Shown one piece after another: positions 1 through 6,510 of a stretch of DNA of 6,510 nt (position 1 is its first letter; the number at the start of each line of letters is the position of its first letter). The notes below the pieces were generated by a model. It searched no databases. It worked only from the letters and a program-made list of their open reading frames with translations, and was not told the origin of the DNA. The stretch spans positions 3,883 to 10,392 of the forward strand of contig VBPB01000091.1 of NCBI GenBank assembly GCA_005893365.1, given 5' to 3'. Made by a program: the position numbers and the translations under genes. Origin of the DNA: Candidatus Eiseniibacteriota bacterium (GTDB lineage: Bacteria; Eisenbacteria; RBG-16-71-46).

Positions 1-32
1 TATTTTCTGAAGGCCGTCCGGCAAGAACGCAT
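1..32 (-). CDS. possible start of a gene downstream of mfd (cut by window edge)
   Basis: Only about ten codons are visible. An ATG at 32-30 opens a frame reading MRSCRTAFRK, preceded by a GGGG run five bases upstream that could serve as a ribosome binding site. The Arg/Lys-rich opening would suit the n-region of a signal peptide, but this is inference from very few residues. Two rivals exist: a GTG at 55-53 that overlaps the mfd stop codon, and a GTG at 45-43 in the mfd frame. All three frames stay open to the edge, so the sequence cannot decide among them, or show that any gene starts here. If one does, it lies within about 20 bases of the mfd stop and would be co-transcribed with mfd. Confidence 0.2.
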   Translation of the reverse strand, partial: MRSCRTAFRK

Positions 33-51
33 CCTGGCCCCGCACCCGCGC

Positions 52-3000
52 TCACCGCTTCGCCGACTCCCTTGGCGCCGCGGCCAGCTCGCCTGCGGTG
101 GCGAGCCCCGCCAGCACCTCGCGGGTGCGATTGAGCAGCACCAGACCCTCGCCGCGGATGCGCAGCCCGAACTCGCGGCCGGTGAAGAACTCGACCTGAA
201 AGTTGAGCATCCCGACCAGCGTGCGGATGTCCGCGGGTCTCAGGGGGCGGCGCAGCGTCAGCTCCGCGACGTCGTGGAACACGCGCAGGCTTTCGACGTC
301 GCTCGCCGCGCCCAGCACGCGCAGCCGGCGCAGCTCGAACAGCGCGATCGCGGGCGGCGGGAGCTGGCCGAAGCGGTCGAGCACCTCCAGCACCAGGTCG
401 TCGAGCCCCGCGAGGTCGCGGGTCTCGGCGAGCCGGCGGTAGAGATTGAGCTTCTCGTGCTCGTCGGGGACGTAGTCGTCCGGCAAGTACGCGCTCCAGT
501 CGGTCAAGAGCCGCGGCTCGGGCTTGATCTCGCTCGCCTCGCCCTTCAGCGCCGCCACCGCCTCCTCCAGCAGCTTCACGTACAGATCGAACCCCAGGCC
601 CACGATGAACCCGCTCTGCTCGGGCCCCAGCAAGTTGCCGGCGCCGCGGATCTCCAGGTCCTTGAGCGCGATCTTGAACCCCACACCCAGGTCGTCGAAC
701 TCCTCGATCACCCGCAGCCGCTTCTCCGCCTCCTCGGTCAGCACCCGCCGCGACGGCACGAGCAGGTAAGCGAATGCCCGGTGCGAGGAGCGCCCCACGC
801 GGCCGCGCAGCTGATAGAGCTGGGCCAGGCCGAACGTGTCGGCCCGGTCGACGACCAGCGTGTTCACGCTCGGGATGTCCAGGCCCGACTCGATGATCAT
901 CGTCGACACCAGCACGTCGGTCTGCTTGTCGATGAAGTCGAGCATCACTCGCTCCAGCTGGTGCTCGTTCATCTGGCCGTGCGCCACCGCGACGCGCACT
1001 TGCGGCACGAGCTGCTGCACGCGCAGCGCCACGTTGTGAATGGTCTCGACGCGGTTGTGGACGAAGAACACCTGGCCGCCTCGGTCGATCTCGCGCAGGA
1101 CGGCGTCCGCCATCACCTCCTCGTCGTACTCCAGGATCTCGGTGTGCACCGGCAGCCGATCGCGGGGTGGCGTCTCGATCACCGACATGTCGCGGGCGCC
1201 GGCGAGGCTCAGGTTGAGCGTGCGCGGGATCGGCGTGGCGGTGAGCGCCAGCACGTCCACGGTGCGGGTGATCTGGCGCACCCGCTCCTTCTGCGCCACG
1301 CCGAAGCGATGCTCCTCGTCGATGACCACCAGGCCCAAGTCGTGGAAGCGCACGTCCTTGGAGAGCAGCCGGTGCGTGCCGACGACGATGTCCACCTGGC
1401 CGCCCTCGAGGCGCGCCAGCACCTCCTTCTGCTCCTTGGCGGTGCGGAAGCGCGAGAGCACCTCGACGCGCACCGGGAAGTCGGCGAGCCGCTCGCGGAA
1501 GGTGAGCCAGTGCTGCTGCGCCAGGATGGTGGTCGGCACCAGGATGGCGACCTGACGGCCGTCCTGCACCGCCTTGAACGCGGCGCGCACCGCCACCTCG
1601 GTCTTGCCGTAGCCCACGTCGCCGCAGATCAGCCGGTCCATGGGCCGGGCGGCCTCCATGTCGCGCTTGACCTCATCGATGGCGGTCGCCTGGTCCGGGG
1701 TCTCCTCGTACGGGAACGACGCCTCCAGCTCGCGCTGCCAGACCGTGTCGGGCTTGAAGGCGTAGCCCGGCAGCGCCTGGCGCGCGGCGTAGGCCTTGAT
1801 CAGCTCCTCGGCCATTTCTTGGATCGCCTGCTTGGCGCGGCTCTTCTGCTTCTGCCACGCCGCCGAGCCCAGCCGGTGGAGCGCGGGGGCGGCACCCTCT
1901 TCGGCGGCGTAGCGCGACACCAGCCCCAGCTGCTGCACCGGCACGTAGAGCCGGTCCTTCTCGGCGTAGGAGATCTCGACGCAGTCGGTCTCCTGCCCGT
2001 TGAGGGTCAGGCGCTTGAGCCCCCGGTAGACGCCGACCCCGTGGTCCTCGTGCACCACGAAGTCGCCCACCTTGAGCGAGGAGAGCTCGGCCAGCGAGAG
2101 GCCGCCGGTCTTCTTGAGGCGCCGTCTTCGGCGCCGGTAGCGGGCGAACACCTCGTGGTCGGTCAGCACCGCGAGCCGCGCCCCCTTGAGCGTGAAGCCG
2201 GCGCTGACGAGGCCGACCCCCAGGTCGGCGTCGGTCTCGCCCAGCATCTCGCCCAGGCGGTCGCGCTGGCCGGGGTTGTCGCACAGCACCACCGCGCGGA
2301 TGTGGTTGGCGCCCAGCTCGGCCAGGTGCGAGCGCAGCCGCTCGAGCGAGCGCTGGACCGGCTCGGCGGGTGAGCACTCCACGAACAGCGTGGCGGCGTG
2401 CCGGTCGGCCTCGCCGGCCGCGGCGATCGGGCCCAGCCAGTCGGCGCCCGGGAACGTCGCGAGCAGGCGCTCGAGCGTGTCGCCGGGCATGAACAGCCGC
2501 TCGGGCGGGGAGATGGCGGGATAGTGCTCGCGCGTCTCGTCGTAGCCGCGCGCGATCGCCTCGACCAGCTCGTCGCGCCGCCCCCGCTGGCCGCCGGGGT
2601 CGTCGCACACGACCAGGCAGTCGTCGGGCAGGTAGTCGGTGAGCGAGCCCAGGTCCGGGTCGTAGTGGCCGGCGAAGCGCTCCATGCCCTCGTGGAACAG
2701 ATGCGCCCCGCCCGACTTCTCGTCGCCGGCGGCCCGCAGGCGCTCGGCGATCGCCGGCGCCTCGCCCGGCTCGACCACGATCTCGTGGCGCGGCAGCACC
2801 GTCGCCTCGGCGAGCTGCTCGATCGAGCGCTGCGTGCCGGCGTCGAAGCGCCGCAGCGAGCGCAGCGTGTCGCCGTCGAACTCCAGGCGCAGGGGATCGG
2901 CCGAGCCGACCGGGTAGATGTCGAGGATGCCGCCGCGGCGGGCGAAGTGTCCCATCGCCTCGACCTCGGGCAGCCGCTCGTAGCCCATGAAGACCAGCCG

Positions 3001-3573
3001 CTGCATCGCGGCCTCGGGCGCGTAGTCGTTGCCGACCCGGAAGCCGAGCACCGCGCGCGCGAGGCGTTCGGGCCGCGGGACGCGATGGAGCAGCCCGCGC
3101 ACCGTGGCGACCACGACGCCCAAGGGCTCGTCCGCGGCGGCCATCGCCCGCGCCAGCCGGCCCAGCGTCTCGAGCCGCTGCGCGGTGAGCCCCGGATGCG
3201 GCGAGACCGGGTCGTAGGGGAGGGTCTCGGGGTCCGGGAAGGCGAGCGTGGCCCCCGCGCCGAGGAAGTACTCCAGGTCGTCGCGGGCCTCCTCGAAGGC
3301 CTCGCCGGGTGCGACCAGATAGAGCAGCGGGCGGCCGCTCGCGCGCTGGAGCCAGGCGGCCAGGAAGGCGCGCGCCGAGCCGGTGAGCCCGCGCACGGCG
3401 AGGCGCGTGGCGACGGCCGCCGCCTCGCCGCGCTTGCGAGTGGCCCCCGGCGCGGCGTCGCGGGCCGGGGCCGCCTCGCGCAGGGCGGCGAGCAGCTCGC
3501 GGGCTTCGGGCAGGTCGGAGGCCTGGTCCAGCAGCGACTCGGCCAGCGTGTCCTTGAGGTAGGTCTCGGGCAT
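52..3573 (-). CDS. mfd: transcription-repair coupling factor Mfd
   Basis: Mfd is a cytoplasmic dsDNA translocase that pushes RNA polymerase stalled at lesions off DNA and recruits UvrA to start nucleotide excision repair. The product from this start is 1173 residues; E. coli Mfd has 1148. In order: a UvrB-like N-terminal module (about 1-350, with the conserved RRGGILDIYP at 212-221), which normally binds UvrA; an Arg-rich linker near 480-485; a CarD-like RNA-polymerase interaction domain beginning around KVGDFVVHEDHGVG (501-514); then the RecG-like translocase with Walker A GDVGYGKTE (651-659), DEEH box (752-755), TATPIPRT (778-785), MIIESGLDIP (892-901) and QLRGRVGR (921-928); the translocation motif LEIRGAGNLLG (973-983); and a C-terminal TRCF domain. 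No frameshift or lost motif is seen. ATG 3573 is chosen because MPETYLKDTLAESLL looks like a true N-terminus. An in-frame ATG at 3621 lies in a REP-like palindrome and lacks a binding site. The chosen start has only GGAG two bases upstream, which is unusually close. Confidence 0.97.
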   Translation of the reverse strand: MPETYLKDTLAESLLDQASDLPEARELLAALREAAPARDAAPGATRKRGEAAAVATRLAVRGLTGSARAFLAAWLQRASGRPLLYLVAPGEAFEEARDDLEYFLGAGATLAFPDPETLPYDPVSPHPGLTAQRLETLGRLARAMAAADEPLGVVVATVRGLLHRVPRPERLARAVLGFRVGNDYAPEAAMQRLVFMGYERLPEVEAMGHFARRGGILDIYPVGSADPLRLEFDGDTLRSLRRFDAGTQRSIEQLAEATVLPRHEIVVEPGEAPAIAERLRAAGDEKSGGAHLFHEGMERFAGHYDPDLGSLTDYLPDDCLVVCDDPGGQRGRRDELVEAIARGYDETREHYPAISPPERLFMPGDTLERLLATFPGADWLGPIAAAGEADRHAATLFVECSPAEPVQRSLERLRSHLAELGANHIRAVVLCDNPGQRDRLGEMLGETDADLGVGLVSAGFTLKGARLAVLTDHEVFARYRRRRRRLKKTGGLSLAELSSLKVGDFVVHEDHGVGVYRGLKRLTLNGQETDCVEISYAEKDRLYVPVQQLGLVSRYAAEEGAAPALHRLGSAAWQKQKSRAKQAIQEMAEELIKAYAARQALPGYAFKPDTVWQRELEASFPYEETPDQATAIDEVKRDMEAARPMDRLICGDVGYGKTEVAVRAAFKAVQDGRQVAILVPTTILAQQHWLTFRERLADFPVRVEVLSRFRTAKEQKEVLARLEGGQVDIVVGTHRLLSKDVRFHDLGLVVIDEEHRFGVAQKERVRQITRTVDVLALTATPIPRTLNLSLAGARDMSVIETPPRDRLPVHTEILEYDEEVMADAVLREIDRGGQVFFVHNRVETIHNVALRVQQLVPQVRVAVAHGQMNEHQLERVMLDFIDKQTDVLVSTMIIESGLDIPSVNTLVVDRADTFGLAQLYQLRGRVGRSSHRAFAYLLVPSRRVLTEEAEKRLRVIEEFDDLGVGFKIALKDLEIRGAGNLLGPEQSGFIVGLGFDLYVKLLEEAVAALKGEASEIKPEPRLLTDWSAYLPDDYVPDEHEKLNLYRRLAETRDLAGLDDLVLEVLDRFGQLPPPAIALFELRRLRVLGAASDVESLRVFHDVAELTLRRPLRPADIRTLVGMLNFQVEFFTGREFGLRIRGEGLVLLNRTREVLAGLATAGELAAAPRESAKR

Positions 3574-3601
3574 GGCTCCGGTCGTGTGGCGGAGAATCTT
3601 G

Positions 3602-3628
3602 CTGGATTGCGGCAACCGCATGAGTGAC
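3602..3628. repeat. REP-like palindromic element in the mfd leader
   Basis: The plus strand reads CTGGAT, then TGCGG-CAA-CCGCA (a perfect 5-bp stem with a 3-base loop at 3608-3620), then TGAGTGAC. The frame CTGGAT...stem...GTGAC has the architecture of the widespread small palindromic repeats of the form CTGGATTCCCGC...GCGGGAATGAC found in many proteobacterial genomes. Translated on the minus strand it gives CHSCGCRNP, resembling the spurious HSREGGNP-type peptides that such repeats produce. Only one copy is visible, so the assignment rests on resemblance. It lies 29 bases upstream of the mfd ATG and would form a hairpin in the mfd leader RNA. Confidence 0.4.
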
Positions 3629-3636
3629 AACGTTGT
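3627..3636. promoter_or_regulatory. perfect 10-bp palindrome upstream of mfd, possible operator
   Basis: ACAACGTTGT reads the same on both strands and lies 54 bases upstream of the mfd ATG, inside the stretch that must carry any mfd promoter downstream of the terminator at 3726-3754. It abuts two short palindromes, ACCGGT (3637-3642) and GTGCAC (3641-3646). A dimeric regulator could bind here. It does not match the LexA boxes I know (CTGT-N8-ACAG, or CGAAC-N4-GTTCG). I could not find a convincing -35/-10 pair in this leader, so the operator reading is tentative. Confidence 0.22.
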
Positions 3637-3725
3637 ACCGGTGCACGCATCTCCGGCCATACAGGCTCGCGGCAGGGCCACGACTTCCGGGCGCGACCAA
3701 CGATCTTCGCGGCACCTCAAACGCG

Positions 3726-3754
3726 AAAACCCGCCACGGGTCCTCCCGTGGCGG
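3726..3754 (-). terminator. rho-independent terminator upstream of mfd
   Basis: CCGCCACGGG (3731-3740) and CCCGTGGCGG (3745-3754) form a perfect 10-bp stem around a 4-base loop. On the minus strand the stem is followed by G, TTTT and, after CGCG, TTT. That is a GC-rich hairpin with a short U tract in the minus direction only; on the plus strand the stem is followed by TCGCGG. It would stop minus-strand transcripts coming from the kinase-regulator operon or from the gene-free block before they enter mfd. This implies that mfd has its own promoter between about 3725 and 3574. The short U tract keeps this below certainty. Confidence 0.6.
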
Positions 3755-3774
3755 TCGCGGCCTGAACATGGCGA

Positions 3775-3795
3775 CGCCCCGCACCAAGCGGGGCG
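3775..3795. other. perfect 8-bp stem-loop
   Basis: CGCCCCGC (3775-3782) pairs with GCGGGGCG (3788-3795) around the 5-base loop ACCAA. It lies 20 bases from the terminator hairpin at 3731-3754, so the two stand in tandem. Neither side is followed by a T run, so on its own it is not a standard intrinsic terminator. It may support the neighbouring terminator or belong to a longer RNA fold. Confidence 0.4.
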
Positions 3796-3964
3796 CCGGC
3801 GAGACTAGCAGAGGGGTCCGCGGCGGCTCAAACGTCGGCCGCCCGGACCGGTGAACGAACCTCGGCCCCGCGGCACCTGTGCTGGGGTGGGCGGCCTGGA
3901 GGTCGGGTCGTGCCGGTCCGTGGCGACCGAGATCCGGAGAAGGACGTGTGGCCCAAACGCAGGA

Positions 3965-3986
3965 AGCCCCGCAACTGCACGGGGCT
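3965..3986 (-). terminator. hairpin resembling a weak minus-strand terminator
   Basis: AGCCCCG (3965-3971) and CGGGGCT (3980-3986) make a perfect 7-bp stem with an 8-base loop. It can be lengthened imperfectly by AGG (3961-3963) pairing with CCT (3989-3991). Read on the minus strand it is followed by TCCTGCGTTTGGG, a broken T-rich stretch rather than a true U tract. It could attenuate transcripts leaving the regulator operon, or be one helix of a larger fold. Confidence 0.3.
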
Positions 3987-4032
3987 CACCTGACGTGGGC
4001 GCCGGCCTCGATGCGGAGCCGACACCTCGAGC

Positions 4033-4072
4033 CGGGGTCGCATCCGGGGCCGCACCGGATTGCATTCCCCCG
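4033..4072. other. extended imperfect stem-loop
   Basis: The core is a perfect ATCCGG (4042-4047) / CCGGAT (4055-4060) stem with a 7-base loop. It continues outward, with a one-base bulge, through GC (4040-4041) and GC (4062-4063). After an internal loop it continues through CGGGG (4033-4037) and CCCCG (4068-4072). Bulged, interrupted helices of this kind are more typical of folded RNA than of protein operators, but GC richness makes chance pairing easy. Confidence 0.3.
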
Positions 4073-4080
4073 ACGTTTGG

Positions 4081-4117
4081 ACGGGTGGTCCAATCCGCCG
4101 GTACCGAGGCCACCCGT
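4081..4117. other. 8-bp inverted repeat with 21-base loop
   Basis: ACGGGTGG (4081-4088) is the exact reverse complement of CCACCCGT (4110-4117). The loop carries the self-complementary octamer CGGTACCG (4099-4106). It begins eight bases after the stem-loop ending at 4072, so the two could stack in an RNA. No function can be assigned. Confidence 0.3.
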
Positions 4118-4158
4118 GAACGCCTTGAAGACCGTTTCCGATGACGGCGACCCGAGCC

Positions 4159-4231
4159 GGCGCGGCTCCAGTGATGCGCGCGAAGGAGTCCAGCAACCGG
4201 GGGACGTGAACCCCCCGACCGGAGCCGCGCC
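4159..4231. other. 11-bp inverted repeat enclosing an inner hairpin
   Basis: GGCGCGGCTCC (4159-4169) is the exact reverse complement of GGAGCCGCGCC (4221-4231), 51 bases apart. Inside, CGGGGG (4198-4203) pairs with CCCCCG (4212-4217) around an 8-base loop. The result is a closed 73-base unit with an outer helix, an inner hairpin and a 28-base unpaired arm on one side, an outline shared by many small structured RNAs. It does not match riboswitch consensus sequences I can recall, including c-di-GMP, fluoride, guanidine, ZTP and glycine. Confidence 0.4.
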
Positions 4232-4296
4232 TTGCGCCCGGTGTCCGTCTTGTTGCGGAGGCAGCTGCAAGGCGGATGCCAATCGTGCCGCGGGAA

Positions 4297-4329
4297 CCGG
4301 TCGTTGCGACGACGGCGGTTGGCGACCGG
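4297..4329. other. 7-bp inverted repeat with alternative partners
   Basis: CCGGTCG (4297-4303) pairs with CGACCGG (4323-4329). The same words recur: CGACCGG at 4216-4222 and CCGGTCG at 4387-4393, the latter inside the last codons of the regulator gene. Each copy therefore has more than one possible partner, giving mutually exclusive helices. This could be a switch or simply repetition of a GC-rich word. Confidence 0.25.
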
Positions 4330-4345
4330 CTGGCTCGGGAGGCGG

Positions 4346-4371
4346 GCGCCACGAAGGCGCTTCTTGGAGCG
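4346..4371. other. two overlapping, mutually exclusive small hairpins just after the regulator gene
   Basis: GCGCC-ACGAA-GGCGC (4346-4360) and GCGCT-TCTTGG-AGCGC (4357-4371) share bases 4357-4360, so only one can form at a time. They sit directly behind the regulator stop codon (4379-4377). No T run follows either stem on the minus strand, so they are not clear terminators, though they may protect the 3' end of the mRNA. Confidence 0.25.
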
Positions 4372-4376
4372 CGATT

Positions 4377-5887
<1,511 letters not shown>

Positions 5888-5891
<4 letters not shown>

Positions 5892-6510
5892 CGGTCACCC
5901 GCCCGATGCGGCAGCGTGAACCAGAAGCGGGCGCCGTTGGCCCCGTCGCTCTCGGCCCAGATGCGGCCCTCGTGCTTGCGCACGATCCGCGCGGCGATCG
6001 CCAGGCCCAGGCCGGAGCCCTCGACTTGGCGGCTGTCGCCGAGGCGGCGGAACGGCTGGAACATCTCCGCGCCGCGCCTGGGATCGAAACCCTGGCCGTT
6101 GTCCGCCACGCAGTAGGCGACCTCCCGCTCGCCCATCCGGCCGGAGACCTCGATCCGGCGCCCGTCGCGGCCGCGCGAGTACTTGACCGCGTTGCTGAAC
6201 AGGTTGCAGAAGACGCGGTTGAGGAGTGCGGCGTCGCCCCAGGCGGGCGGCAGCTCCTGGAGCTCGAACGTAACCCCGCCGGTGCCCTCGTGACCTTGCG
6301 CCACCTCGGCGTAGGCCTCGCGGGCCACGGCGGTCATGTCCACCCGCTGCTTCTCGCGGGCGCCGTGTCCCACCCAGGCGAAGTGCACCAACTGGTCGAG
6401 CATGCGGGTCGCCGCCTCGGCGCCCGCCCGCAACCGCTGCACTCGCCGCAGCCCCTCGGGGTCCGGCGTCCGGCCCCAGTCCTCCTCGAGGATGGCGGCG
6501 TAGTTGAGCA
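5888..6510 (-). CDS. sensor histidine kinase, C-terminal part (5' end beyond window)
   Basis: The frame stays open to the window edge; 206 residues are visible and the N-terminus is missing. Numbered from the first full visible codon, residues 1-50 (LNYAAILEEDWG...) look like the second half of a HisKA dimerisation domain of the phytochrome-like type, in which the H-box with the phosphorylated His lies shortly before this point, outside the window. The HATPase domain is complete: N box NLFSNAVKYS (102-111), G1 box DNGQGFD (136-142), F box MFQPF (149-153) and G2 box GSGLGLAI (164-171). It should bind ATP, autophosphorylate and pass the phosphate to Asp91 of the regulator encoded directly downstream. 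No membrane segment occurs in the visible part and no sensor domain can be named. A GTG at 6442 could be mistaken for the start but would remove the dimerisation helices. Confidence 0.95.

Larger units (their letters stand above)
3796..4376. other. gene-free, inverted-repeat-rich block between the regulator and mfd
   Basis: About 580 bases, or 800 counting to the mfd ATG, without a credible protein gene. Frames that stay open here on both strands translate into Arg/Pro/Gly/Ser-rich strings with no recognisable domain and overlap one another freely, as chance frames do at this GC. The block holds perfect stems at 3965-3986, 4042-4060, 4081-4117, 4159-4231, 4297-4329 and 4346-4360. I found no tRNA T-arm motif, no tmRNA, RNase P or SRP RNA signature, no spaced direct repeats and no transposase. 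It may be the 3' UTR of the kinase-regulator operon, an unrecognised structured RNA, or decayed spacer. A rough estimate from base composition suggests several of the 7-8 bp stems could be chance; the 11-bp stem is less likely so. Confidence 0.55.

Noticed and set aside
274..2373. 699-codon plus-strand open frame antisense to mfd
   Set aside because: The translation is a Leu/His/Gln/Arg-rich string with no domain, on the opposite strand of a fully conserved mfd. Long antisense frames are expected at this GC.
2398..3627. 409-codon plus-strand open frame antisense to the 5' half of mfd
   Set aside because: Same shadow effect: no recognisable motif, and mfd on the other strand explains the region.
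1673..3787. 704-codon minus-strand open frame overlapping mfd in another frame
   Set aside because: Arg/Ala/Gly/Pro repetition typical of an out-of-frame reading of a GC-rich gene; mfd accounts for the strand.
4042..4063. Possible sigma-54 promoter around GGATTGCATT
   Set aside because: The TTGCA half looks right, but the required GG ten bases before the GC is CC instead.
3731..4231. CRISPR array suggested by the run of hairpins
   Set aside because: The stems differ in sequence and spacing, with no repeated unit, so there are no direct repeats or spacers.
3828..4352. 174-codon minus-strand frame in the gene-free block
   Set aside because: Very Arg/Pro-rich, no motif, overlapped by other equally open frames; it looks like a chance frame.
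3796..4376. tRNA, tmRNA, RNase P RNA, SRP RNA or a known riboswitch in the gene-free block
   Set aside because: No T-arm GTTCGA motif, no GAGGAAAGTC, no SRP GGAAGCAG loop and no riboswitch consensus I recognise on either strand, despite strong stems.

Overview
The window is high-GC bacterial DNA (roughly 70% G+C by eye). Every gene I can support lies on the minus strand, so the biological reading order runs from position 6510 down to 1. The proteins are ordinary bacterial types: a histidine kinase, a sigma-54-dependent response regulator and the transcription-repair coupling factor Mfd. The presence of an NtrC-family regulator implies a host with sigma-54, which excludes Actinobacteria as the simple explanation for the high GC. 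The Ala/Arg/Gly/Pro-rich proteins would suit a deep-branching Gram-negative-type lineage such as Eisenbacteria, Gemmatimonadota or a deltaproteobacterial relative. That placement is a guess and cannot be settled from this sequence.

Layout, in transcription order. From 6510 to 5888 is the C-terminal part of a sensor histidine kinase; its phosphorylated His and its sensor lie beyond the window edge. Its stop overlaps the start of the next gene in an ATGA junction. From 5891 to 4377 is an NtrC-type regulator with receiver, AAA+ and Fis-type HTH domains. Together they form a two-component operon: the kinase should phosphorylate Asp91 of the regulator, which would then drive sigma-54 promoters elsewhere. 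No target is visible here. From 4376 to 3574 is an 800-base stretch without a credible protein gene. It holds many perfect inverted repeats, a good minus-strand terminator just before the mfd leader, and a REP-like palindrome in the mfd leader. From 3573 to 52 is a complete mfd. From about position 32 to the edge there may be the start of a further minus-strand gene.

The most notable point is in the regulator. Aligned by eye to the family, its AAA+ domain lacks exactly nine residues between the helix after Walker B and the strand leading to sensor I. This is where loop 2, which works with the GAFTGA loop on sigma-54, is built. The GAFTGA loop itself reads GSFTGA. All other catalytic and DNA-binding motifs are intact. 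The second point of interest is the structured gene-free block, which could be a long 3' UTR, an undescribed structured RNA, or simply GC-rich spacer. I see no CRISPR array, tRNA, rRNA, transposase or phage gene, and no clear sign of a new multi-gene system.
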